In this document: piece after piece, positions 1 through 24,100 of the stretch
How the letters are laid out: every line of letters starts with the position of its first letter
How positions within the stretch are numbered: position 1 is the stretch's first letter
Source of the DNA: Baylisascaris procyonis
Lineage: Eukaryota > Nematoda > Chromadorea > Rhabditida > Ascarididae
DNA: 64,000 bases
Direction: 5' to 3'
NCBI GenBank assembly: GCA_037389465.1
Contig: JAZARR010000221.1
Coordinates: forward strand, 660,501 to 724,500
Translations under genes and position numbers: made by a program
Notes under the pieces: generated by a model
What the model was told of the DNA's origin: nothing
Seen by the model: only the letters and a program-made list of their open reading frames with translations
Database searches by the model: none

Positions 1-346
1 CTCATCAAAACTGATCATTACTTTGCATGCCTTAGCAGTCTAGGGAAATAAAAGATGGTGCAAACGTGTATTTGCGTGCATCACATGATGGACACATGCA
101 CGCAGGTATGCGCAGTGTGTGTGCCGAAGGAAAAATCAATTGCATGTGAAACTGGTACCAAGACGGTCGAGAGATGCATCTATCTGCCAAGTTATATGGT
201 TGTAAAATGTGCACCCAAACGAAACCCAAGTCGTCTGCTCATTTACGGATGCTGAAAATTATTGCAACCATGATCTGGAACATCACAACTTTCATTTTTT
301 GTGGGATCCCAACGCCTAAACAGCACTACATATAAAAATTGGTCAC
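1..346 (-). other. Intron after e15 of module A
   Basis: The donor GTGACC directly follows e15. The expected e16 (WYSLRD, FIRGG) is not present down to base 1, so this intron is at least 346 bp and the rest of the gene lies to the left. I see nothing else in it. Confidence 0.7.
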
Positions 347-10138
<9,792 letters not shown>

Positions 10139-11965
10139 CTGTAACAAAACTTCCCGATAAAACAACACTGGCATCACGTAAGGATCGCCTAACTCGAACG
10201 AGTTCTTCTTTCCTCACATCACATACAATCTTCTCACTTCCTTTTAATGTGCATCCTAGGTCAACTGCCTTAACCAGATACTCTGGTTCGGTATTACTGC
10301 ATTCACTGACGCACTGAGGAGTGAGGAGTGGGTATAGAAGAGGAAGTGAGGTGCTGCGTTCACTTTGCGGCCCGCGGTTCAATTTTGAAAAGCTCGTTGA
10401 TGAAACAGTTTGACATTTTCCGAGTCTCTCTGACCACAACTTTTCCCCAAAGGAAGGCGATGGGGTTACCGATTTACTCCTTGATTAATGTAGCGCTCAC
10501 CACGAATGAAAGTCGTGTGGAATAAAAAGACGGCAATCAGCTGTAATGTTGAGAGGATTTCGGCCTGAGAATAAGGATGCATAGTTTGTCCTCGATTTTC
10601 GAACACTAGAGCTCGTAGATATGGAGAAATTGACACGTATTCTTTTTTCACTTTTTTGAGTACTTTTTGTTCACTGCTCTAGGCTGCTGCGGTATCAACT
10701 CTCTAACAGCCTAAGTTTCTCAAAATGAATCCACAAGCTTGAAAAGCAAGCTTGATATCTTGCAGCATACTACTCTTATAAGCTTGGCCTGCCACAATGC
10801 TTTGCTCTATATTCAGATACGCTCCAATGCGCTTTCTTTGTAAACCGTATTGGATGAGCTAGATTGGCGAGACAAGGAGATGAACGTCGACGGGAGAATG
10901 ATATCGTACTTGAGATTTGCAGATGACATGGTGTCGATATTACACAGTTCAACCAAATGAAGAAAAGAGTAGGTGAATTTGAAGCGAAAGCACGTTAGTA
11001 AGCCTGCTAAGTAACATCTGCAAGCCGAAAGTGATGGATAACCAAGAGGCAAAATCGACAATTTTATAACAGCAAGTCGAAAGCGTAAGCAATCTGTCCA
11101 TTTGGGCATATATGCAAAAATGCATGAAAGAATGAAGGCTGGAATGCGACGCATAATGAAACGAGGCTGGAGAAGATTCAACAGGAATAAACACTTCACA
11201 TGTGAAAGAAAAGTACCGGTGAGTTTGAAAGTATCCTCGGAAAAAATTTGATTTCACTACTTATGTGAATAGAGACGCCTAGAGCAGCTAGGAAAGCGCG
11301 TAAGCTGTTTACAGTACGAGAAAACAGAATCAAAAGAATCAATATAAGAAGAAAGCTGGTGTATAGGGAAACAAACGAATGACTCCCAGCAGCGACAAGT
11401 GAAGAAGTGAGGCCGGAGTAAGGAAAGCTGGATGGAAAGCTTCACACAGCATATATCACATATACCGTGCATAACGCTCAGCTGCGGTCTATCAGTGACA
11501 CTCGGTTCTATAGAACATTATTGGATTTGTAACACATTTCAAAAAATTAACAAAGTATTTCTTGTCAAGCTATCAGAGGAGAACCTGCATTGTCAATCCG
11601 TTCCACATCTGCAACCGAATTTGGTGCCTAAAAAAATAACCAGAATATTTCAACTTTCAGTCACAGATTTTTAAAGGCGATGATCATGTCTCATACTCAC
11701 ATACAGAGATGGGGAGTTCAAGAATCTCATCGATCTATCACATTCAAGCTAACGATCGCACTGCTTCTGCATTTACACGCACATTTCGTACGTACATCCA
11801 GAACACCAAATTTCAAGTTACTGAAAAACATGGGGCTATGCAATGCTTTTTGGATGACCCAACTCATCGGTGTTGAAAATTGTTCATCCACCTTTTTTTG
11901 GACAGCATTTCAAAAACGGACCAGAACCTGTAATCAGGAGGATAAAGTTGAAGGAATCGACTTAC
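10139..11965 (-). other. Linker intron between modules B and A
   Basis: 1,827 bp from the e19-B donor GTAAGT to the e1-A acceptor TTACAG. It contains a decayed retrotransposon reverse-transcriptase fragment on the plus strand (listed separately). No trefoil, GH31 or convincing signal-peptide exon was seen. Confidence 0.6.
10780..11230 (+). mobile_element. Decayed RTE-like non-LTR retrotransposon fragment (reverse transcriptase)
   Basis: Bases 10844-10957 encode LDWRDKEMNVDGRM and then YLRFADDMV, the FADD active-site block with the DG-x-x-LRFADD context typical of RTE-type reverse transcriptases. Upstream, another frame gives ALYSDTLQCAF, which resembles the preceding LF-x-x-TL segment, so a frameshift lies between. 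A TGA at 10958 and further stops show it is dead. The outer limits are approximate. It sits opposite to the direction of the GH31 gene. Confidence 0.6.
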
Positions 11966-12171
11966 GTGTTCGACCAGCTTATCGATTTGCCAACACTTGA
12001 GATGTCGAGAAGATTCGTGCAGTTGATATGAACAACATGCATCATGGAGTCATAGGTGGAGCAGTCCAACAGCGAGCGTGGAACACCGTTGACAATTGCT
12101 GTGCCGAACTTGGGCACCCAGCCGTAGCCCAGAATATCGATAACATTCAACGCGGGCACTGTTATGTTTGC
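11966..12171 (-). CDS. Exon e19 of module B: last beta-domain exon and linker to module A
   Basis: It starts after TTGCAG, carries [17 protein letters not shown] and INCTNLLD, and ends SISWSNAC at the donor GTAAGTCGAT. Unspliced, the frame would read Thr and then TAA. Spliced, the final AC plus the G of e1-A gives Thr and the frame continues. Confidence 0.85.
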
Positions 12172-15100
12172 CTGCAATATATTCCTACTCTCGTTGACCA
12201 GCCTGGCGTATATCTTTTGAACTGTCAGAGCAAAACTCAGTTAAGCGACCCATGCAACATTATATCACTGTTATCCACATTTAAGAGGATTTTGCACTTT
12301 CTTTCGTGAACGTGAGGCTCATCAAGATCCTTCATGACAAGAAATACCTCGTTTGCATCATATGTTGATATTGTAGAAACGAATTACACAAATATTTCAT
12401 CTGCCGATACTCTTCATTCGCAGCTTCATAGAAGTATAGTTTAAACATACTGAAGCACCCAGATAGTGAGCGAAACAGCGCTCCAAAGACGTGGATATCG
12501 TATAACCTTTAGCGTCTGAGACATCCAGGAATGGCGACAGCACGCCCAAAAATATTCCTGGAGGTCCAATTTCCACAATCACGGAAGAGCGGGGAGTGAA
12601 AACAGCAGTATTCGGGTGATGATGAGGTCTTCATATCAGCACTTTGTTCGACTCGGTTCGAGAGAGGACTATAGTGGTGATCTAAACGTTCCTCACCAAA
12701 ACCCTTCCTCGCCGGTCCGCTAAAACCATCCGCGAGATATCTCAAATTGAAACCTCCTAGAAAGATGTCAAAACTCAACCTCGAAGGGGCACTTCTGCCC
12801 CTTGCGAACCCAATGATGTCCTATTCGTTCAGACTGCCCAAGAAGTACAGTAAAGGCAACAACGACTGGGGACAGAGAAAATGGTATGTATGCGCGTGCA
12901 CGGAATCCTGTGCAAACGTCCACACACAATGCATTCAACGATCTATGCCCTCCTCCGGTGGTTGAAGGAGGAAACAGCTTTTGGTTGACTGTTGACCTTC
13001 GATACTTGCCTGTTAACCTTCGATAACTTCGATATATTCGACACTTGCAGAATAAAATTAAACTGTTGGTGTTATGACGACACATTTCAAACTCAACACC
13101 TCAAGCGGAACAGTGGCAACGCTGAAAAAGTAACGTCACTCTGTGAATGTTCTTTTTCCGCATTGCCATCGCGGTACTCTCCACGATCTATTTTACGCGT
13201 CGCTCCGGCAAGTCATTCCCTTATTTCTGCTTTTTCCTCGGTCAATGCCTCGAGATGTTTCATTGCGAGTATATCTCTATATCAGGGCAGACGCATGTTT
13301 TATGAACCTATTCTCACATCAACGGATCAGAATTATCAAATCACCTACGCTGTTCGAAAAGGCGTTATAATACAACAGATTTACAACAATGCATTACTGG
13401 GACTAAAGGATGCATGACTCATTCGGCTTAAATATTGGGAAAACACCGATTCCGAACAAAGCTTTGGAGCAATTTAAAATATGTTTTCCACGTATTAAGG
13501 AGAAGGATCTCACATACCGAATTGCCTGTGATGGTGAGCTCTGCAGATGTTGAATTGACGCGGAAGTTGAACTGATATATGTTGCAACAGTCTGGCGTGA
13601 TTGGACTTTCACCGTCGTCCCAAAACAGCGAACCCGATGCTTCGTTCTTTGCTAAAGCACAATCAGTTAATGTCTAAAAGGTGAAAAGGAAAGAATATGT
13701 CGATAAAGGCCTGAGGATTTTATGTCAGCTCCTAAGATGTCAATAAATGTGTTTGAATGGTCGCATATGATGAGTGGTTGATCAGCTCACCTTTCAGCCG
13801 AAACAGTTGCAAAGATTTCGAAAATCAACCAGAAAAGAGGAAATAGAGCGATTCCTCGTCAAACCCACCGACTTTGTGAGCCTTTATTTGAAGCTTGATG
13901 GATTGGCGCCATTTTATTCCCTCCTCACGAAATCCATCCCTTTATATGCCCCTAGGTAACTTGGAATGAATTCATCTACAAATTCAACAGTGCCCATTTC
14001 TCTGCTCATTCACATGCTGATTCAGCACTACGGACAAGTTGCTATTAAACGTCCTGCTTGATGAACTCGCTTATTGTGCAAGACTCAATCAGCCATCCGT
14101 GATTCGGTCACCAGAAAACGAATTTTCCACATTTGGTAACGTATCAACTGGAGGCTATTCGTTTACTTTCGCATCATTTTTGATTGCATCTATACGTCTG
14201 ATGACAAGGCATTGCACTATTGATTAAATAAAGAGTCGAAACAGAAGAACGTGATTATTGGTACCATTGACAGCAATGACGAGCTCAAGCGGATTCTTGC
14301 GCGAGGCGATCGTCGTCATCTCAGGAGCCTGCCGTGGAATGATGTATCCACCTAGAGCAATTATATGAAAGAAGCAAGCATTCACATATCCATGAATCAT
14401 TCACATTCAGAACCTTATTCATTCCCACGTAAAATCATTCGTTCACATACAAGGACCATCGAAGGTCCGAAAGCAGTTTTTTGAAGTAATTTCAGCTCGT
14501 TTACAAATAAACAGAGAGCAGGACGCGGTGCCTCATCAAGGGTCAGACCCATTCAGTTCACTTTTCCAGATCTTTGTGGAAAACAGTTAGAAAACTTCAT
14601 GTGCAGTGTCTGATATCACTGGCTAAGTGTTCAAACTATAAAGCTGGAGCATGGATAGCTTTTTCGAACTGTTAAAAATAACTCAGGTGTACCAAATTTG
14701 CTTACCTCGAATGAACACTGGAGGAAGTTGATTAAGTGCCGCGCTAACAAACACCGAACCAGGTCCAGTCTTCATACCATAGTCGGTATCCCTCAGCGAG
14801 TACCACGTCGCCTCTTGTGGGAAATATGCGTACACCTCTTCCGATTGCTAAGAAATAAAGCTTTGAGTGAGATTTCTCGTCTGAATGCTTTTATTCCTGC
14901 CCATTACTAAACAGTATACTCAATATAGCAACCTCCATTCCTCTGATGTAATCGTTCCTAAAATAACTTTTACACTCGACAAAAACGTGAAATAAACGAT
15001 GCGATTTCATATTTCACGAGTCTCGGAACAAGGCAATCAATGGTCAAAATACAATTAATAGCTTTCCTATCGTAGTCTCTGTTTTTAATATTGGCGACAT

Positions 15101-18100
15101 ATTATTGGACACTGCCCAAAAGTTCTTTGCAAGCTTTTCCACTGTTTCTGTGCGAAAATATTCATGAATGGATGGTTGGTTCAGATAGTTGTCGTGCTGT
15201 TAGCTCAATGATAAGGGCGCTGGAACTCTGAGCTACCAGGTTTGATTACATGCTGCATTTTCAAGGGTCTATCACGGCGAAACTAAATGTCATAAAAACA
15301 AATTACCAGGAGGGCCGGTGTAATGAGCATTGCATCTCCCCACATGAACTGCCCGTCAACCACGTAAGCAACGCGATCCGTTGGGAACTCGAAGAAAACT
15401 GGCCGGACGACTGTGCTTCCAGAAGTTGCAGCGAGATAGTGAAGCCTGAACTTTGTGATTTTCACTCACCGAAAAATTTACGGGTAGATATAAGCTTTCG
15501 ATAGCAGTTCCAGTGAAGTGTTATAATTTGCCTACTCTTGCTAAGCCCATTTCCTTTATATCCCATGCATATTTAAAAAGAGTGCTGTTCGAAATAGACC
15601 TGCCGATTTGTCGTCCGAAGCTGAAGATTACAATACAATTAGCTCATGGAAATGGAGCAGGTGGGCGATGGATATTCACATTTTTTTTGAACATTACTCC
15701 CACTGATATCCACACAAAAATATTGAATAAATCTTTTCCCGCGTTCTCAAAGCAGTCAGCGATTAATGGCGTTCAATAGAAACCGCGCTCTCATATCTGC
15801 GGCGTTTCATACTACGCGTAGAATGTTCAAGAAAAGAAAACGGCAATTGGTAACAAAAGCGTACGTGTATAGATAGGGAAGGTAGCGATATCTGAAGAGA
15901 TAAACTTGGCGTGTGGCAGCTGCGACCGATGGCCAAGCCGCTGGGTCTTGTCGAACTTGCCCAATATCATTGTGGTTTCTGAAAAAATCAATAAGTTTCC
16001 CAAAAATCGCACCGAACGCGAACGTCAAAGGTGCACGCGAAAACCGCATGGCGTCTAAAACACATGTTCCCGTTCAATAAATTGGCTAAATCTCACAAGT
16101 CAGCGATTTCCCTTTGGACACAAACGCAAATGCTTCAACAAAGGCTTGACCGAAGATTACCGCGAGAATGTGTAAAAAGCGCCGAGCTGGTGCCAACGGA
16201 GACACAGGTCTTCTGTCGTGTTTCCACGGAAACCGCAAATATCAGCACCGACATATGGGATGCCGAACATGCTGAAATCCTGAATACCAATCACAGATTC
16301 ATGGAGGTCGTCCCATGTTGCGGAATTGTCTCCGAGCCAGTGCCCTGCATAACGTCCACCAGATGGGAAAGACGAGCTGAAAATTAATTTAGGCGATTAA
16401 ATGAGGAAATCCTTGCAAATGATCTGCAACCTGACTTACAAATGAAAATATGTGAGCTATTATTCGGACCGTGGAAGACCTTAAGAAGTCGCACCACTAA
16501 AATATGGAATCGAAATAACGATCAAGAGAAAACTCTGGAAACGATCTAATACTCCTGCAAGTCGAAAAAGGCAAAATTTTGCGGATACACTCAGTTATCT
16601 TTCCAGTCTCCTATCTCAAGCTTACCGAGTTAGCACGAGAGGGCGTTTTGATGTCGCCGCTTCCATTCCCGCTCGTGTGGCAATGCTTTCGTAAAATCCG
16701 TAAAGACTTTTCGTATCGTAGATTCTGCCCGCATTGGTCGTGCCCAGCATACACAATGTTTTCGATGAAAGATAGCTCTGAAATATTATAACGACCTCAA
16801 AGTTAAGCATATCACTAACGGTGTCTGCATATCTGCATCCACTTTGCTGGTTGCTTTCTGCACCCTACCATAACCAACTCTGTCCTCATCTTAACATTGT
16901 TGTGCTGATAGTACGGAGTTGTCCAATTCTGTGTTAAAAACCCTATCAAAGTTGGAATCTACTCAATAACCAATGGAAAACAGCAGAAAACGTTAACATG
17001 ACCGAGAGAGTTGCTCTATGAAACATCGATAAGTGACCATTTGCCACCTGTATCCACCTCATCCGACCGATTCGAGTTTAAAGCGCATAGACTAGCAGGA
17101 GCTTTGAGCTCTGCAATTGCCGATGAAGAGATATAAACTGGCACAACAGCATAAGCTTTGCAGCTATCGATTCTGTTCTAACCAAACGACAGCATACCAC
17201 GATCCGAAACGGTCAGCTGCATGTGAGCGCAATATCGACTAATAAAGAATGAACCTCTTTTTATCATACCTTTTCAGCGTCATGCTCATAGACGAAAACG
17301 TTGTATGTTTCATAAGGTGGCATGTCATACTTCGAGTCAGAACCGTTCAAGGGACACATCAACGGCGCTATATACGGGCGATCGCTGTGGTTCGGCGTAA
17401 CCGGCTGTGTGTCATTCTCATTCGTGCCAATATTTGTGGGCTCGTTCATATCTATCCACATACCATCAAAGCCCACCTTCAAATAATTCATTGCAACAAC
17501 TTCTATAAACAATATGAATCTTGTGGTTATGATTTCAAAAAAGGCTCTTCGCATGACCATTCGTTTAGAGGACTGTAAATATCACTGAAGACAAAGTAAT
17601 GTGGATGCTTCTATCAGAAAATTCGTACAGCAAAACGTGAAGAGATCAATTTACGCTTTATTTGCCAAAAATGCGTTCATACAGTTACACATTCCAAGGC
17701 ATCGTGCGAAATTTAGCGGGTACGAAAGGTGGAAGCTAACATTTCCCTTCACAATTTTTCTACATTAAAAGACGACAGCAGGAAAAGCGACGAAACATCC
17801 ACAGAAAGTATGAACCAAATGATAAGAACGGAGAGGAATAGAAAACACAATGTAACCTGAGCATGGAATCGCACAATCTCGTCCTTCCACCATTCTTGTG
17901 TTTCTGGAGCCGTGAAGTCTGGGAAAGCGACGTGCTTCAACGGCCATACAGTGCCCAGCATTATCTGAAAGACAATCTTCGTGATGAAAAGTGCACAAAA
18001 TTCAATGTGGATTATCAATGTGTGAAGTCACTATATTACTGAATGTCTGAACTGCTCTCAATGCCTTCCCAACCAAAATAAAAAGCGACCTTTGTGTTGC

Positions 18101-21100
18101 TGACAAGAGGATAGAGATCCTGAGTCGCTCGCGGTACTTGGTCATCTCGCTCCCATTCAACAAACTTTGCGTTCTGAAAAGCAGCCAATGTGACTTTGTG
18201 GATAAACAGATCCTGCTGAACAAAACATTCGAATAGTTCCGTTCAAGCAAACTGTGATTGAAGACGCATGTGAAGTTGATAATCCACCGTTTAAGCACAC
18301 TGAATCTTTCATTTTTGTGCTTATTGCTAACCATTTTATTACAGCATCTATGTCACTGAACGCCTATATGTTATCGGATCTGGTAGCGCTCCGGTGCTCC
18401 ACGAAAGAATACCTAAACTGTGTGGAGGAATGCGGAAAAAAGCCGCCCCCCGGCACAACCAATTCGCAATTGCCACCAGTGACAGTAATAAAGGACCGCT
18501 GCGGTTCCTGGAAATGATGACAGTAGATTAAATGAACGATGGTGTAATTGATGTAATAACAGAGTTTCTGTTAACTTGAATTCGCCAAATGATGACTGCT
18601 AAATTACGAGAAAAATACCGCGTTAATGCCCCTTTGGAATGATTCGCTGTCCACTTGTATGGCCGGATCAAAGATGAGAATGGCGTGCATTGACTGGTCG
18701 TGGAGTTGCTCTATATAAGTCGGTAGTTCAGTCCAATTCTGTAAAAAAAGGAATCGAACTATTAAATAAAACATTGGTGCCCCATCCACCTGCATTTATG
18801 ATGCTGCGAAATAAAATTTATCCACCGTTTCAGCTCAGTAAACTGTGTTACTCGATGAAAGTAAAGCTTAAGCCTTTTTGCGATTTAACTTTCAAGCAAA
18901 ATCTACTTGAGTTCTGAATCAAAACAAAAGGGTGTTTTCACTCTTGTAGCCCAACCAATCATCCATCAGAAATTGCATACACAAACAAGAGTATGCAGAA
19001 TAACGTTATCGTGTATCAAGTGATCAGACCAACTGTAGAAACCTCAAACGGGAGAATTGTTTTATTAGATCTCTACGAAAGTCGTAAAAATTATTGGCAC
19101 CATAAAGTGCACATGATTTCTGAAATTCCTAGGTCAACGCCAAATATAATAGTATTTTCTGAGAAGCTAGCACCCATCATGTCCGTCGGACGGTTCTACT
19201 CTTAAACACTCACTCAATGAGAATGCCCAACAAATATACATATAGATAAAGCACATATCTTAAAGTTGTCATAAAGCAATTCTGTGAACCGAATTACTCG
19301 TTGTGCACTAAAGACATCATTTCTCGCTTTTTGCAGAAATCCTCATCAGATTTTCATTTAAAGCAGAAAAATCTGTCTATCTTATATTCGACGTTTCTTG
19401 CAAGCATACTTGCTCGTTTTTAATGATAATAAAGAAGTCTATGCCTGTCCAAGAGTGAAGTCCTGGTACAAGTCCATGTGGTCGATATCTGCGTAGACGA
19501 CGTCGAGTGGAATCCCAGCTTGCTGTACAGCAGAAATAGTCTCATTCAGTTCCGCCAAACTTTTATATCCATACTTGCAGAGCTGAAAAAGAAATTTTTT
19601 AGATACATTAGAACCTGCGAACGAGCACGAAACTTTTCTGTTTCATTAACCAAACTTCTGCTGCCTGCTTAGGATCTTTCATGACGGTAAAAGACGGTGG
19701 TGAACTGATGAAATTTGTTTATCCTCTCGTGAAGATAATAGGATACAACAGATGCAAATAAAAAATAGACTGCTCTTGCAGTCAGCAAAATACTAATCCA
19801 TGTGGAGAAGGCTTCATTGGATTACGTAACGGAAGCAGATGTGTCTTATTTGCAGCAACCTACATTCCGAAGAGGGGAAGCAGCTCCGGTTTGTTCCATG
19901 TGAGAATATGTGTGAACTACAATGAATTAGATATTTCATTGCTACAATGTTCCATATGAGAATTTGTGGCAGCCATTTGGCGTCCATTCTGTTTTTCGCT
20001 ATGGACTAACGGGAAGTAACTTGGACCAGTTTTGTGTGATGAATGTACGTATGATAGTATTTTGTTTAAAATTTATTGGCAGTTGAGCATTCGCCTTTGA
20101 ATTGCCTTTTTTGAAAGATCGTGATCACACGGCGCTTGCTCATTTCTACCTTAAACTTGTAAGTGCGGCTATGATTCCAAGTCGAACTCTGTGATCTCGA
20201 GTCAGTGGACTACTGCAAGTTCAAATTATCTCTCTCTTCATCGCGGACGCTATACCTACATGGTGTCAATCAATTTAACGTTGTGCCTCTTTCACTTATA
20301 TATCGAGGTCGTACAAGCTCATCTCTTTATGAATATGTTCACTGGAGAAAGGAAACGAAGGTGTCTTCCCGTTGCTCAACATACATGGTATTTCCGTTGT
20401 ACCTCTAGATCAAACGATGACCGATGACCATCCAAACAGCTTGTGATTGCTCTTTTTGATTATCTACAATTGATATAACCAAATTTCCCTACTAGCTACG
20501 ACATGAGCTGAAAAGTTGTATGCAAGTTCAGGCCTCTGCCATGAATATCCTTGAAGGTCTAAAGAAATCGCTTTTGAGCGATAGTGATCAGAAGCTTTGA
20601 ATACCAGACTGAAGAATACCTGATAACCAAATCCCCAATAGGGAGGGAAAGCCGGTTTGCCGACGAGAGCGACATATTGTCGAACGACGTCTTCAGGATA
20701 AGGTCCAGGGAAGAAGTAGATGTCAAGCATTCCACCAATCGTACGGTAAACAATATGCGGCGCAGGACCAATCATCAACTCCTGAAATAAATGGTATCCT
20801 CTCTGTGAGTTATATAGCTACCGCCTCCAGTCGAAAGAAAAACAAGACAAATGCGGAGCGGACAACTGTCACAGCCTCAGAATTCTGGTAACCAAGCGGC
20901 ATCTGAATATAAAACACTTTATGCGCCCTGCAGAGGGAACAAAAATGCCCAGCAGTTCGTCGCGCAACGCAATGGAAGCCGAAGACGGGGAACACTAGTT
21001 GCATCCCGCAGTGCCATCGGTGTGGCCAGCGAATTTCTCGAAAATGGACCAATTACCATTATCGCAGAGAGTGCTGATGACGGTACAATGTATGATGTAA

Positions 21101-24100
21101 GGATAATATAAATTTAGTTAAAGTGTTGTCAAGAGCGACAGGTGGGCAATGCCAGTGGTCACTAACCTGAGCGTTGCTGTTCAAGATGAGAACACCATGC
21201 GCCCTGTAGTCTTTTTCAACAGCAATGTAGAATGGGTAAGCACCGTAAAGGTTTTGGTTGCTTGTTGAAGAAGACGGGAACTGGTCTCTCGAGAACATCG
21301 GCCATGTCTCGTAGTTATCCATCGTATGCTTAAAGTTATAGATGTTCATATAATTTTTCAGCTATATGCATATTTTTGGTGGCGCTCACCAACGACGTCT
21401 TCGTTTCTTGAGCGTCTCTGAAGAAGCTATGCATAACTCAGCGCGATGGACTCTCACACAGCTGCTTTTGAAAATGGTCCACCTGTGCTTGCGATAGGAG
21501 TAAAATTTAGTTGCGCGACCGATGCACTAGTTGTTAAGAAAACAACTTCCAAGAACTCCAATCATCGTCGCGGATCATTTCAATAAAGCAATTTAGCATA
21601 ATACCATTAGATGAAATATCTGCATACTGGGACTTCGGGACTTCAAAAGTTGATTAGCTAAGGAGCAAAACAGAGCCCACAACTTAACTTTGGATGCTAC
21701 TGGCCACTCAGGCCCTGAAACTAAAAGGTTTCGGTATTCCTACGTTCTTGCAAGACGAAATCATCATGTCTATTCCCGATGAATAAAAAGGATTCGAATG
21801 TGCACAACATTACAAAAAATGTCAACCAGTGCCAATAAGTCATTGTGCACCGCAACTAAAATTCAAATTCTCAACCCAAAGCTCACCTTGAATTTCAGCT
21901 ACTATAAGCCAGATTAAGCAGATGCTACTTCTAGTGCATTAAGCACGAGTAATTCTCGCTCTCAGAGCTCAGCCCTTGGATTAAATGTGTAAAATTCGTG
22001 GCAGCATTATGTCATCATTCAAAATTCTTCTCGCATAACTGCTCACAATTCCCGGCCACATTTTGGAGGAATGATATTTTCGTTTGATTTTATCGACACA
22101 ATTCGGCGCCAGCCAAAAAGAAAAAAGGTCAATGGGGTCTAAGCAGTTTACCTAGGCTTTTTCATCATTTTCGACAGTCTTGTGGAAAGAATGTTTCGTT
22201 TCCACATATTCAAATAATATCATATTCGCTAATAGCTCAGCTACAACTTTTTTAAGTAATTACATTTACGCTACACTGAAAAGTTGCTTCCCTCGAAATG
22301 ACTTTCTGCTGTTAAAATTTACACATTTTTATATATACACCATAAACTTGCGCTATAAATGAGTTTAATCTCAGCAATACAATTAGCTCAGATTGATATT
22401 AGAATGGCTGCAAAAAATTTCAGTTGCATTCAATCAAACATTCAGCTGTACAACGAAACATACCATTAATTGGTATTTTGCATGTTCGCCGAGGCCATAG
22501 ATTAAAGATGAGCCAATGAATGCTGCGATTTGTATATATTGATCAGCGAACATTAATCCACCTATAAACAACCCATATGTTAGGCCATGCTTCTTTCTTG
22601 GTGGCACTGATAGCCCCGCTTTTTCGGTGCAAAAAAACATAGCAGCAATTTTTCTAAAAACTATGCATGTATCGCGCATTTACTTCAATGGAAAGACGAC
22701 CAGCAAAAATGTCAGAGAAACAACTCGCATAACCTTGAATTAAATATTACAAATATTTACGCCATTGCTATTCAAAACAGACTGATTAACATCCATCAAA
22801 CCACTAAACGACCTTCCACCGTTATTACCATCAATGTCTCCATTGGAGGTCTATTCCGCGGGGTATACTCAGCACTGACTGCTCAGGCCGCCGAATAGTT
22901 ACGATTTTGGACTGTCTTTTGAAATATAATTCAAAAGAAGGCACTGAACGAATGAGCCAAAACCAACTCTCCTGAATCATTAAGAGTTGGAATGCAGCAC
23001 AAAAATGTCATCAATTAAGAGCAAAACAAAGCTGGAATCTTAAGGGGCAATCATCATGCATTCGATTGTTTTTAAATTCAGTTGACCTTGATCGGCTTTT
23101 TGCTTAAATGAACATTTTCACAGCAATTGGCTTCTAAATTCGGGGAATAGCAAAGCTTCCCCCTCGATCCCTACGCATCGGATACGGTAATGTCTTTACC
23201 TCTTGCAGAGGGAAGTATGAAGCAAAACAATTGAAGGCTATAGGTCCCACAGAACGGATCATTACAAAAGGAAACTCACGAAAATGCGCAAGCGTACCCA
23301 TGCTCAGAGGTATATTAAAGATCGTGGCTACAACTACACACATGCTGATCGACAATCGGATCCCAAGAACTCGGCTCATTTTTCAGTTGCAATTTTTTTG
23401 CTGCAAGAGTCTCGATAAAACGATAGCGAAAGAACCTGTGAAATTATTCGCTTCTGAACAATTCTCCTATTTCGAACCGATCTTAATAAAACAACCTGAG
23501 AGCGTTTCGAATCCTCAGTAGCAGCCTCTCTCAACAACGGGATATTGTCTACTATTGTATTCCTTGAAATTTGAAAGCATCGCATCGTAAACGTGGCGCA
23601 GCAAATCGCTACTGAAACTCTTCAGCTTCACGAACTCGAAATACCAGAAGTCATCAAAATGCCCTTATTGTTTATCGTTTTATCGAGATCCACCTCTCTT
23701 GAGTTAACTCTTCATTGCGAGCCCTGATAACGCTTTCAAACGATATGCAAACTGAGATGAAAGGATGCTGACTATAAATGGAAAAACAAGTGGTTCGGAA
23801 CTATTCCTCACCAATTGTGGTATCCCATATACTTTCGTTAGCTGATGGCCTCTTCACTTTGAATGCAAAAACGCCAGTCTCGGCGGTTTGCTCAAGAACA
23901 AGTTCCTCGCCAGTGTCGTATGACTCTCGAGGAAGATTTAGTGGTGGTTCGTACCTGCAACACAGAGGTTTCAGAGTACTTACTGCTCAACATTTTAAAC
24001 AATCGAGAATCACTTAGAAGCCACAGCGTAGAGGTTAAGTCAAGGTTCTATAATTTAATTAAGTGGTGACTTACCCGATTAGGTGAGAGCGCCTTTGAAG

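Larger units (their letters stand above)
17270..19588. repeat. Near-identical tract B (pairs with 59390-61711)
   Basis: It runs from e11 through the acceptor of e7 at an offset of about 42,123 (42,120 at its left end, because of short indels near 17600). It includes about 1.7 kb of intron. It ends three bases into the polypyrimidine region upstream of e7. Confidence 0.8.

Noticed and set aside
10813..11199. Minus-strand frame of 128 codons rich in hydrophobic residues, considered as a signal-peptide or membrane exon for module A
   Set aside because: It is antisense to the retrotransposon relic with the FADD motif and has no equivalent before the other trefoil exons.
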